Positions 17,381 through 24,819 of a stretch of DNA of 39,810 nucleotides are shown piece by piece. The notes beneath the pieces are model-generated. The model was not told the DNA's origin. It saw only the letters and a list, made by a program, of their open reading frames with translations, and searched no databases. Position 1 is the first letter of the stretch; the number at the start of each line of letters is the position of its first letter. The DNA is from an uncultured Lachnospiraceae bacterium. Its GTDB lineage: Bacteria > Bacillota > Clostridia > Lachnospirales > Lachnospiraceae. Made by a program: the position numbers and the translations under genes. The stretch covers positions 1 to 39,810 of the forward strand of contig CANRMH010000003.1 of NCBI GenBank assembly GCA_947631695.1, written 5' to 3'.

Positions 17381-18409
17381 ATGAGTAAGAGACGGATGAA
17401 AATAATGGGACTTGCAGGGATCCTGGCCGGCATTGCACTCCTGGCGGGCGGATGCGGCGTACAGGATCAGGCAGAATCGGGCCAGCGCTACGCGTGGCCG
17501 CTCGGGACGGCGAGTCCGGAGGATACGGTAACCCAGCTGTATGCGGAGAAGTTCGCGGAGGAAGTGGCGGATCTAAGCGGCGGACAGATGAAGATCCAGG
17601 TGTACCCAAACAGTACGCTCGGCGGGGACAGGGAGCTTCTGGAGACCTGCAAGGACGGGGATATCCCGTTTGTCGTGCAGAATACAGCTCCGCAGGTCAC
17701 TTTCCTGCCCGACACGGCGATATTCGATATGCCCTGCGCCTTTGATTCCATAGAGGAAGTGCGGGCCTGCGTAGATGATGAAGAATTCTACGGTCTGATG
17801 GAGGAAGTGTACAAAAAGGGCGGTTACAAACTGTTGGGATATGCGGATCAGGGATTCCGCGTCATGTCCACCAACAAGGAGATCAAGACGGCGCAGGATT
17901 TTAAGGGGCAGAAAATCCGGACGATGGAGAATTCCTTCCATATGGATTTCTGGAAAAAACTGCAGGCCAATCCCACGCCTATGACTTTCAGCGAGGTGTA
18001 TATCGGCCTCCAGCAGGGAACGATCGACGCGCAGGAGAATCCCTACGAGGTGATCGTATCCAGCAGGCTGTACGAACAGCAGGATTATGTGGTGGAGACG
18101 AACCACCTTCCCCATATGCTCTCCCTGATCGTGAGCGATGAATTTTATGAAAACCTGACAGAAGAACAGCAGGAGATCATCGACCGGGCGGCGGAGATCG
18201 CCAAAGAGTATGCGAGGGAGCAGTCCGACCTGAGGATCTCCGAAAGAATCGCTCTGATCGAGGAAAGCGGGACAAAAATCGTGAAGCTGGACGACGATGT
18301 GAAAGAGGAGATCCGCGCCCTTTCTCAGGATGTGTATGAGGAAATCGCAGATTCCGTGTCGGAAGAGATCATGGAAGCGTATATAAAGAATTCCAGTATT
18401 GAACGATGA
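17381..18409 (+). CDS. dctP: TRAP transporter solute-binding lipoprotein (DctP family)
   Basis: The 342-residue product has a lipoprotein signal with lipid-attached Cys25 (LLAGGC), as expected for a Gram-positive solute-binding protein tethered outside the membrane. DctP features include YPNSTLGGDRELLE, Arg180 in KIRTMEN (the conserved Arg that pairs with the substrate carboxylate) and GTIDAQENPYEV. Two tandem ATGs (17378, 17381) are possible; the second has better spacing from AGGAGGG. It closes the TRAP operon. Co-transcription with quinate/shikimate enzymes points to a cyclic hydroxy acid as ligand, which is inference. Confidence 0.93.
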   Translation: MSKRRMKIMGLAGILAGIALLAGGCGVQDQAESGQRYAWPLGTASPEDTVTQLYAEKFAEEVADLSGGQMKIQVYPNSTLGGDRELLETCKDGDIPFVVQNTAPQVTFLPDTAIFDMPCAFDSIEEVRACVDDEEFYGLMEEVYKKGGYKLLGYADQGFRVMSTNKEIKTAQDFKGQKIRTMENSFHMDFWKKLQANPTPMTFSEVYIGLQQGTIDAQENPYEVIVSSRLYEQQDYVVETNHLPHMLSLIVSDEFYENLTEEQQEIIDRAAEIAKEYAREQSDLRISERIALIEESGTKIVKLDDDVKEEIRALSQDVYEEIADSVSEEIMEAYIKNSSIER

Positions 18410-18423
18410 TTTGACGCAAAATG

Positions 18424-18452
18424 TGGACATCACAGGAAAAAAATGCTAGAAT
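18424..18452 (+). promoter_or_regulatory. Promoter of the small membrane protein
   Basis: TGGACA (18424-18429), 17 bases and TAGAAT (18447-18452), with TG of an extended -10 just before it. Confidence 0.6.
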
Positions 18453-18494
18453 AAACCCGTAGCGTAAAAAGTGCATATCAGGAGGAGGGTTATT

Positions 18495-18905
18495 ATGCAG
18501 CTGAAAGGTAAAATGTATTTAAAAGTAATAGGTATCCTGTTCATCATTGGCGCAGTATTTTCCATTATAGGAGCTTTTGCTCTCTTTGCGGGCGGGACTG
18601 CCCTGAAGGTTAGCGGAGTGGACGGCGCTGACACGATCGCTTTTATCACAGGCATCATTTTGCTGGCGGAGGGAGTTTTGCGCATGGCTGCCGGAGTGAT
18701 GGGCGTAAAGCACTGCAATGATTCGGAGAAAGCGGGAACCCTGTTTAAGCTGGGTATCGCCGTTATCGTGTTTGCGGTGGCAGCTAATATTCTCGATTTT
18801 GTAATTGCCGGACAGGTAAAGGGAACCGAGATCGTGAGCTGTCTGATCAGTTTGATCCTTCCGATTCTGTTCGTTTACGGCGCAAAGCTGAATCAGGAAG
18901 CGTAG
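18495..18905 (+). CDS. Small four-helix membrane protein of unknown function
   Basis: The 136-residue product is almost entirely hydrophobic, with likely helices at about 8-30, 48-72, 82-104 and 110-130 and short charged turns. I do not recognise a family with a known role. ATG 18495 is chosen because GGAGGAGGG lies 6 bases upstream. It has its own promoter and is followed by a strong bidirectional terminator shared with the convergent CapA-like gene, so it is probably monocistronic. Confidence 0.8.
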   Translation: MQLKGKMYLKVIGILFIIGAVFSIIGAFALFAGGTALKVSGVDGADTIAFITGIILLAEGVLRMAAGVMGVKHCNDSEKAGTLFKLGIAVIVFAVAANILDFVIAGQVKGTEIVSCLISLILPILFVYGAKLNQEA

Positions 18906-18941
18906 CGGATATCTGCGAAACGCTCGGATAAAAAGAAAAAG

Positions 18942-18985
18942 AGGGAGGGCGGAGCCTGACGATTTGTTCAGGCCCCGCCCTCCCT
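18942..18985. terminator. Bidirectional terminator between convergent genes
   Basis: An 18-base stem (18942-18959 with 18968-18985, one internal mismatch) encloses an 8-base loop. It is flanked by an A-rich stretch upstream and TTT downstream, and serves both the small membrane protein and the CapA-like gene. Confidence 0.85.
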
Positions 18986-19002
18986 TTGTGCATATGGGCA
19001 GG

Positions 19003-20349
19003 CTATCTGATCGGCAGAGCGTTCTGTATTTTCTCCACGCCCTCGCCGATGATTCCGCTGGTTCTTGCGATCGATTCCTGCACGGAAGAGGAAATCCCGG
19101 GCAAGCCGGTCTCGGTCTCGATAGTCTCAGGATGATCCAAAGGAAGGACATAGTATTCCGAGCCGTTAGCCTGAGAGTAATACACCCAGGTGGGGACGAA
19201 ATCCATCTTTGTCAGCGAAACTTCCCCGTCCGCATTCCGGGTCAGGGAAAGCGTTACCATGACGCCGTCCTCGGTATATCCGTCCGGCCGCTGATCGATG
19301 TACTGCCTGCGCTGGTTGGACAGGTGGTTTCCGATGGCAAACGCGCATGGCATCTGATGGGAACCGTCCGAGCTGGTAAACAAGTCAACCGGCTGGATCA
19401 CATGGGGGTGGCTGCCGATCAGCGCATTGACGCCCAGGTCGCACAGCTTCTGCGCGATTTCCCGCTGTACCTGGGACTCCTGCGTCTGGTATTCAATGCC
19501 CCAGTGCATATAGGCGAGGATATATTCCGCGCCCTCCGATCTCATTGCGTCAATATTGTCTTTGGCTTCCTGATAAAAGCTCTCCAAATCCTGTTCGCTG
19601 AAGGTGTTCAGGAGTTCTTCCCCCGTGCTGCTCATGGAAATCCCGTTAATCGTCTTATGTCCGTCTACGGGCTGCGTTTCGTATACGTAGTCCATGATCC
19701 CGACTTTCAGTCCGTTGATATCCTGCACAGTATATTTTTTTTCAGATGTGGAAGTCCGCCCTCCCGTATACAGCATTCCCTTATTCCGGAGAACCTCCGC
19801 CGTGCGCAGAAATCCGGAATCCCCGGCGTCGTAGATGTGGTTGTTCGCGATCAGACACATGTCCGCGCCGTTTGCCTTCAGAGCGTCTATGATGGCGTCG
19901 GGGGTGTGGAAGAGCGGGTATCCGCTGTAGTTTTCTCCCGTCAGCGCTCCCTCCACGCCTGTGACTGTAAGATCGGCCTCCTCGTAGTCCTCCCGGCAGT
20001 ATTTGAAAATGGAGTTGTAATCGTAAGTTTGGGTTTCCTGATCATAATAGAGCGGAGAGGTTAAAAAGGGCTTGTGGATGATAATGTCTCCCGCCGTCCG
20101 AAGAGTCACCGTGACTTCTGAGACAGGCTTCGGCGCTTCCTGGTCCCCCTCGTTGTCAAGCGTCAGGGGATTGGAGGCCGTCTGTGTGTCCGGCGGCAGA
20201 AAATGCCTTGCGGCGATAACGGTGATTCCGGAAACCAGCAGCAGCACGCCGGCTAAAATGACGCCTTTCATAATGTTCGCCCGAAGCTGTTTCCTTTTCT
20301 TTCTGGCCTTCAGCCGTATTCTCCTGTTGTAGAAAGTTTTTCTGCTCAT
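19003..20349 (-). CDS. CapA family (poly-gamma-glutamate synthesis-like) metallophosphatase-fold protein
   Basis: The 448-residue product has a basic cytoplasmic tail, one membrane anchor (about 27-47) and an external CapA domain. Family motifs are visible: RTAGDIIIH, TGVEGALTG, CLIANNHIYDAG, AYMHWGIEYQ and GSHPHVIQPV. In Bacillus, CapA/PgsA takes part in poly-gamma-glutamate export. In most clostridia the isolated homologues have no proven role, and no capB, capC or ligase gene is adjacent here. It probably acts on the outer face of the membrane in envelope metabolism. The ATG follows GGGAGG. Confidence 0.88.
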   Translation of the reverse strand: MSRKTFYNRRIRLKARKKRKQLRANIMKGVILAGVLLLVSGITVIAARHFLPPDTQTASNPLTLDNEGDQEAPKPVSEVTVTLRTAGDIIIHKPFLTSPLYYDQETQTYDYNSIFKYCREDYEEADLTVTGVEGALTGENYSGYPLFHTPDAIIDALKANGADMCLIANNHIYDAGDSGFLRTAEVLRNKGMLYTGGRTSTSEKKYTVQDINGLKVGIMDYVYETQPVDGHKTINGISMSSTGEELLNTFSEQDLESFYQEAKDNIDAMRSEGAEYILAYMHWGIEYQTQESQVQREIAQKLCDLGVNALIGSHPHVIQPVDLFTSSDGSHQMPCAFAIGNHLSNQRRQYIDQRPDGYTEDGVMVTLSLTRNADGEVSLTKMDFVPTWVYYSQANGSEYYVLPLDHPETIETETGLPGISSSVQESIARTSGIIGEGVEKIQNALPIR

Positions 20350-20567
20350 CGTTTCCTCCCTCTTTGAGCTTACGGGGGCGATGCGGCGCCCCTCTTCGCG
20401 CTTTCGTCCGAGCGATGTCGGAAAATGTCGTCTGCGCCTATTTATAAAATAAAGGAAAAAGAAAAAAAATACAAGAAAAATAAGGAACTTTGACAGGAAA
20501 ACGTTTTTGCGGAAAAATTATGTCGAAATAATTAAAGTACAAGCATATTACTGCCCTCTTAGTGCAT

Positions 20568-20595
20568 GTTAAAAGGGAAAACTTTTTACTACAAT
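20568..20595 (+). promoter_or_regulatory. Palindrome and -10 upstream of the XRE genes (candidate auto-operator)
   Basis: GTTAAAAG and CTTTTTAC (one mismatch) form a 22-base palindrome at 20568-20589, directly before a candidate -10 TACAAT (20590-20595). The position, between the -35 and -10 regions, suits autorepression by one of the two XRE proteins. The rest of 20350-20626 is AT-rich leader and upstream region of CapA and the XRE genes; I see no gene in it. Confidence 0.4.
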
Positions 20596-20626
20596 GGATG
20601 TACGACGGCCGGAGGTAAGGAAGGGT

Positions 20627-20971
20627 ATGGACTATTATAAACTAGGAATGAGGATCAGGGAGACGAGGAAGAAAAAGGCGATCTCTCAGCAGGAACTGTC
20701 ATATGAGATCGAGTATTCAATTCCTCATATCAGCCATGTGGAGAACGGAAGCACTAAGCTGAGCGTGGATTTTCTCGTAAAGGTTGCGAACGCCCTGGAT
20801 GTTACGGCAGATCAGCTTTTATGCGACAGCCTGAACCATTCGGATAAAGTTTTTCAGGAGAATATTCTGGAATCTCTTCGCGACTGCAGCAATCAGGAGC
20901 TAAGGATCATCAACCAGCTGGTAACAGACACGAAGATAAATCTGAGAAGAAATCTGGGCAGTAAGGCATGA
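20627..20971 (+). CDS. XRE-family helix-turn-helix regulator
   Basis: The 114-residue product has an HTH_3 domain at about 5-62 (RIRETRKKKAISQQELS, with ISHVENGSTKLS as recognition region). A short C-terminal helical tail (about 70-105) may dimerise. ATG 20627 is chosen because proteins of this type begin MDYYKLG and because a GGAGG/AAGGAAGGG site lies just upstream. A longer in-frame ATG at 20594 falls inside the -10 region. The stop overlaps the next XRE gene by 4 bases. Confidence 0.85.
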   Translation: MDYYKLGMRIRETRKKKAISQQELSYEIEYSIPHISHVENGSTKLSVDFLVKVANALDVTADQLLCDSLNHSDKVFQENILESLRDCSNQELRIINQLVTDTKINLRRNLGSKA

Positions 20972-21228
20972 AACATAAAAGCGATAGCAATATGGAATGG
21001 TACATAATTGGTTCACGGATCCGAAGACTGCGCAGGGAAAAGAAATGGAAACAAAAGGAACTTGCAAGCAGAATTTGTGTGGACAGAACCTCCCTGTCCG
21101 CTTACGAGAATGGGAAAAGGCTTCCTGACGTCTATAAACTGTGTAGAATTGCAGATGTTTTTGGCGTCAGCCTGGATGAACTGGTGGGAAGAAAGGTTCC
21201 GGAGAAAGAATTCGGAAAGGCAGAGTAA
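20968..21228 (+). CDS. Second XRE-family helix-turn-helix regulator
   Basis: This 86-residue protein is nearly all HTH domain (about 12-72): RIRRLRREKKWKQKELASRI and DRTSLSAYENGKRLPD. It overlaps the preceding XRE gene by ATGA, so both are co-translated. Neither encodes a metabolite-sensing domain. The next promoter downstream, that of the AspRS-Gat operon, has a TTGCAATTT direct repeat over its -35, a possible target. Confidence 0.85.
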   Translation: MKHKSDSNMEWYIIGSRIRRLRREKKWKQKELASRICVDRTSLSAYENGKRLPDVYKLCRIADVFGVSLDELVGRKVPEKEFGKAE

Positions 21229-21236
21229 AATGAATT

Positions 21237-21267
21237 TTGCAATTTTTGTACGAATATCTTGCAATTT
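21237..21267 (+). repeat. TTGCAATTT direct repeat at the AspRS operon promoter
   Basis: TTGCAATTT occurs at 21237-21245 and again at 21259-21267, exactly 22 bases (about two helical turns) apart. The second copy covers the -35 element, so a bound regulator could repress the operon. Confidence 0.45.
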
Positions 21268-21287
21268 GGTGAATACTATGCTAATAT
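21259..21287 (+). promoter_or_regulatory. Promoter of the T-box/aspS-gatCAB operon
   Basis: TTGCAA (21259-21264), 17 bases and TAATAT (21282-21287), with TG one base before the -10. Transcription should start near 21294. Confidence 0.65.
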
Positions 21288-21293
21288 AAAAAC

Positions 21294-21607
21294 CAGTTTT
21301 ATAAAGGAAAGCGATGAACAGGACTCTGATCACCGGAACTTGACAGGAATAAGATGTCGCCGACTGAGAGCATCTTTTGAGGAACGTGATGGAAGGGAAC
21401 ACCTGGGAGCAGATTAATTGAAGCATCATTTCCGTTTCAGATATGGTGGCAGTAGGTTAATACGTCTGGTGTGCGTTAAACACGAAAGAGAGGAATCCGC
21501 AGACGCGCGTAAAGACGCGCCGTCACGGAAGGATTCAATGCGGGTGGTACCGCGGATACAGCAAAGATCCGTCCCGGAATACAAAGAATGTATTCCGGGA
21601 CGTTTTT
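21294..21607 (+). promoter_or_regulatory. T-box leader, candidate asparagine specifier (AAC)
   Basis: The roughly 310-base leader has the T-box sequence GGGTGGTACCGCGGA (21542-21556), which binds the uncharged tRNA acceptor end, directly before an intrinsic terminator. The opening GCGATGAACAGGA resembles the base of stem I. In the 3' strand of stem I, GGGAACACCTGGGAG offers AAC followed by A as specifier. This would sense uncharged tRNA-Asn, which fits a downstream operon that makes Asn-tRNA. An Asp (GAC) specifier cannot be excluded without folding. It fills the only gap over 300 bases in the window. Confidence 0.88.
21571..21607 (+). terminator. T-box regulatory terminator
   Basis: A perfect 13-base stem GTCCCGGAATACA/TGTATTCCGGGAC with a 5-base loop is followed by GTTTTT. 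Uncharged tRNA should favour the competing antiterminator formed with the T-box sequence just upstream. Confidence 0.88.
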
Positions 21608-21647
21608 ATGTCTTACAGGAAACTTATTAAAAGGAGGAACAGAGAAG

Positions 21648-22982
21648 ATGGAATTTTTATCGGGTGTAAGCAGGAAGGATACGCTGGAGATCAGCGAACT
21701 TGCGCAGGCGGAGAAAGTCGGGCAGAAAGTCAAAGTCAACGGGGCGGTACACACGATTCGAAATATGGGAACGGTGGCGTTTGTGATCCTGAGGAAGCGG
21801 GAGGGCCTGCTCCAGGGAGTCTATGAGGAGGGAGTTTCCGCATTCCAGCTGAAAGAGATCAGGGAAGCCGCTGCGATCGAGGTGGAAGGAATTCTGGAAA
21901 AAAATGAGAAAGCGCCGAACGGAATAGAGATCCGGATGGAGACCCTCCGCGTTCTCAGCGAGCCGGAGGACGAGATGATGCCGCTTGCGATCTCCAAGTG
22001 GAAGCTGAAGACCTCGCTGGACGCCAAGCTGAACTACCGGCCGATCGCGCTTCGAAATATCCGCGAGCGGGCAAAGTTTAAGATACAGGAAGGAATCGTC
22101 AGGGCGTTCCGCGACTTTTTGTACGGCGAGGGATTTACGGAAATCCACACGCCAAAGCTGGGGGCAAAAAGCGCCGAGGGCGGCGCCAACCTCTTCCGGC
22201 TGGAATACTTTCACAGGCCGGCGATCCTGCAGCAGAGTCCACAGCTTTACAAGCAGATGATGGTCGGGGTGTACGACAGGGTGTTTGAGACGGCTCCGGT
22301 ATTCCGCGCGGAGAAGCACAATACGAAGCGCCATCTGAACGAGTACACCAGCCTGGATCTTGAGATGGGATACATCGACGGATTCGAGGATGTGATGGCG
22401 ATGGAGACAGGATTTTTGCAGTATATGGTCAAGCTTCTTGCAGAAGAATATAAAAAGGAACTGGAGATCCTCGACGTCTCGCTCCCGAATGTGGAAAGAA
22501 TCCCCGCGGTGCGCTTTGACGAGATCAAGAGCCTGGTCTCCGAAAAATATGAGCGTAAGATGAGGAATCCGTTTGATCTGGAGCCGGAGGAGGAACAGCT
22601 CATCAGCCGTTACGCGAAGGAGGAGTGGGACAGCGATTTTGTGTTCGTCACATATTATCCGTCGAAGAAAAGACCGTTTTACGCGATGGACGATCCGGAG
22701 GATCCCAGATACACTTTAAGCTTCGATCTGCTGTACCGGGGAATGGAGATCACGACCGGAGGCCAGAGGATCCACGACTATCATATGCTGCTTGAGAAGA
22801 TGGCGGCCAGAGGGATGACGGAAGAGGGACTTACGCATTACCTTGATACGTTTAAGCACGGGATGCCGCCTCACGGGGGCCTGGGGATCGGGCTGGAACG
22901 GCTGACGATGAAACTGGTCGGGGAGGATAACGTCAGGGAGACGACGCTGTTCCCGAGAGACTTAAGCAGGCTGGAGCCGTAA
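21648..22982 (+). CDS. aspS: Non-discriminating archaeal-type aspartyl-tRNA(Asp/Asn) synthetase
   Basis: The 444-residue product has an N-terminal OB-fold anticodon domain (about 1-105) and a class II catalytic core. Visible core elements are HTPKLGAKSAEGGANLF, QQSPQLYKQMM, motif 2 (FRAEKHNTKRHLNEY) and motif 3 (GGLGIGLERLTM, Arg418). It lacks the bacterial GAD insertion, so it is the short archaeal type. His35 and Pro90 align by eye with positions that are Trp and Lys in discriminating archaeal AspRS, and His and Pro in the non-discriminating Deinococcus AspRS2. It therefore probably charges tRNA-Asn with Asp, for amidation by GatCAB. ATG 21648 follows AAGGAGG; an upstream in-frame ATG at 21588 lies in the terminator. 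Confidence 0.92.
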   Translation: MEFLSGVSRKDTLEISELAQAEKVGQKVKVNGAVHTIRNMGTVAFVILRKREGLLQGVYEEGVSAFQLKEIREAAAIEVEGILEKNEKAPNGIEIRMETLRVLSEPEDEMMPLAISKWKLKTSLDAKLNYRPIALRNIRERAKFKIQEGIVRAFRDFLYGEGFTEIHTPKLGAKSAEGGANLFRLEYFHRPAILQQSPQLYKQMMVGVYDRVFETAPVFRAEKHNTKRHLNEYTSLDLEMGYIDGFEDVMAMETGFLQYMVKLLAEEYKKELEILDVSLPNVERIPAVRFDEIKSLVSEKYERKMRNPFDLEPEEEQLISRYAKEEWDSDFVFVTYYPSKKRPFYAMDDPEDPRYTLSFDLLYRGMEITTGGQRIHDYHMLLEKMAARGMTEEGLTHYLDTFKHGMPPHGGLGIGLERLTMKLVGEDNVRETTLFPRDLSRLEP

Positions 22983-23034
22983 TCCGCGAAAGAGCGGCGG
23001 CCGGCCACTGATACGGATAGGAAAGGAGAAGGTC

Positions 23035-23328
23035 ATGGCAAATCAGATTTCAGACGAGACTATAGAATATGTAGGAATTCTTGCGAAACTGGAGCTTTCC
23101 GGCGAAGAGAAGGAGAGCGCAAGGCGGGATATGGAGAAGATGCTGGATTATATCGATACTTTGAATGAACTCGACACGGACGGGGTGGAACCGATGTCCC
23201 ACGTTTTCCCTGTGAACAATGTATTTCGGGAGGACGTGGCGTCAAACGCGGACAACAGCGAGGACACGCTGGCGAACGCTCCGCTTAGGAAGGGTCAGAG
23301 CTTCGTAGTGCCGAAGACGATCGGATAG
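23035..23328 (+). CDS. gatC: Asp/Glu-tRNA amidotransferase subunit C
   Basis: The 97-residue GatC wraps around GatA and GatB and stabilises the amidotransferase. The family pattern is visible: an N-terminal helix (VGILAKLELSGEEKE), then MLDYIDTLNELDTDGVEPMSHV and a C-terminal LRKGQSFVVPKTIG. It has an AAAGGAGAAGG ribosome binding site, lies 52 bases after aspS and 20 bases before gatA, and is in the same T-box-controlled operon. Confidence 0.95.
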   Translation: MANQISDETIEYVGILAKLELSGEEKESARRDMEKMLDYIDTLNELDTDGVEPMSHVFPVNNVFREDVASNADNSEDTLANAPLRKGQSFVVPKTIG

Positions 23329-23348
23329 ACCGGGGAGGTGAGGACTGC

Positions 23349-24818
23349 ATGGAGATTACGAGATTAACAGCTGTAGAATTAGGAAAAAAGATCCAGGCGA
23401 AAGAGATCTCTGTCAGGGAGGCGGTCGAGGCTTCTCTGGATCAGATCGGGAGAGTGGAAACGGACATAAACAGTTACGTGACGGTTGACAGGGAAGGCGC
23501 CTTAAAGCGGGCAGAGCAGGTGCAGGCGCAGATAGATGAAGGGAGCCTTGCGGGGCCGCTTGCGGGAGTCCCCGTGGCGATCAAGGATAATATGTGCATC
23601 AAAGGCATGCTCACGACCTGCAGCTCGAAAATGCTGTATAATTTCAGGCCCGCCTTTACGGCGGAGGCGGTCGTGAATCTGGAGAAAGCGGGAGCCGTGA
23701 TACTTGGAAAGACCAACATGGATGAATTTGCCATGGGAAGTACGACGGAGACCTCCTACTTTGGAGAAACGAAAAATCCGTGGGATTTGCGGCATGTTCC
23801 GGGAGGATCTTCCGGCGGCTCCTGCGCGGCGGTAGCGGCGGAGGAATGCTTCTTTGCCCTGGGTTCGGACACGGGCGGATCGATCCGCCAGCCCAGTTCG
23901 TTCTGCGGAGTGGTGGGGATGAAGCCGACCTATGGGACCGTCTCGCGCTACGGATTGGTCGCTTACGGATCCTCTCTGGATCAGATCGGGCCGATCGCGA
24001 AGGATGTAACCGACTGCGCGGCGGTTCTGGAGACGATCGCGTCCCACGACAGGAAGGACAGTACGTCCGTGGCCCGCAGTTCCTACAGGTTCACCGACGC
24101 GCTGAAGGACGACGTAAAAGGAATGAGGATAGGGATCCCGAAGGACTACTTTGGGGAGGGACTGGATCCGGAGGTGAGGGACTGTGTCCTGGGCGCCGCA
24201 AAAGTTCTGAGGGAAAAGGGAGCGGACGTGGAGGAATTTGACCTGAAACTGGTGCAGTACGCAATACCGGCTTACTATGTGATCGCGTCGGCGGAGGCGA
24301 GTTCCAACCTGTCCAGATTTGACGGTGTGAAGTACGGTTACCGGACCGAACATTATGAGGGACTTCATAATATGTATAAAAAATCCCGTTCCGAGGGATT
24401 CGGGGCGGAGGTCAGGCGAAGGATCATGCTGGGTTCCTTCGTGCTGAGTTCCGGCTACTACGACGCCTACTATCTGAAAGCGCTGCGCACGAAGGCGATG
24501 ATCAAACAGGCCTTTGACCAGGCGTTTGAGAGATACGATGTGATCCTCGCCCCCGCGGCTCCGACGACCGCGCCGGAACTCGGGAAAAGCCTGAGCGACC
24601 CGCTGAAGATGTATCTTGGCGATATTTACACGGTGTCCGTGAATCTTGCGGGACTGCCAGGGATCACGGTTCCGGCGGGGAAGGACGCAAAAGGGCTTCC
24701 CATAGGAGTGCAGCTGATCGGGGATTGCTTCCGGGAGGATCAGATCATCCGGGCGGCGTATACGTTTGAGCGGACGAGGGAATATGAGCGGCCGCAGATC
24801 GCGAAGGAGGGCAAATAG
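23349..24818 (+). CDS. gatA: Asp/Glu-tRNA amidotransferase subunit A
   Basis: GatA hydrolyses glutamine and sends ammonia to GatB. The 489-residue product shows the amidase-signature triad at the same numbers as in Staphylococcus GatA: Lys79 (VAIKDN), Ser154 (GGSSGGS) and Ser178 (SDTGGSIRQP). GMKPTYGTVSRYGL and SLDQIGP are also family hallmarks. It ends one base before the gatB ATG. Confidence 0.97.
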   Translation: MEITRLTAVELGKKIQAKEISVREAVEASLDQIGRVETDINSYVTVDREGALKRAEQVQAQIDEGSLAGPLAGVPVAIKDNMCIKGMLTTCSSKMLYNFRPAFTAEAVVNLEKAGAVILGKTNMDEFAMGSTTETSYFGETKNPWDLRHVPGGSSGGSCAAVAAEECFFALGSDTGGSIRQPSSFCGVVGMKPTYGTVSRYGLVAYGSSLDQIGPIAKDVTDCAAVLETIASHDRKDSTSVARSSYRFTDALKDDVKGMRIGIPKDYFGEGLDPEVRDCVLGAAKVLREKGADVEEFDLKLVQYAIPAYYVIASAEASSNLSRFDGVKYGYRTEHYEGLHNMYKKSRSEGFGAEVRRRIMLGSFVLSSGYYDAYYLKALRTKAMIKQAFDQAFERYDVILAPAAPTTAPELGKSLSDPLKMYLGDIYTVSVNLAGLPGITVPAGKDAKGLPIGVQLIGDCFREDQIIRAAYTFERTREYERPQIAKEGK

Positions 24819-24819
24819 G

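Noticed and set aside
18964..20064. A 366-codon plus-strand frame opposite the CapA-like gene
   Set aside because: The minus strand carries clear CapA motifs with a good ribosome binding site; this frame begins inside the terminator stem.
20490..20520. TTGACA at 20490-20495 as a plus-strand promoter
   Set aside because: No acceptable -10 lies 16-18 bases downstream (AAAAAT at best).
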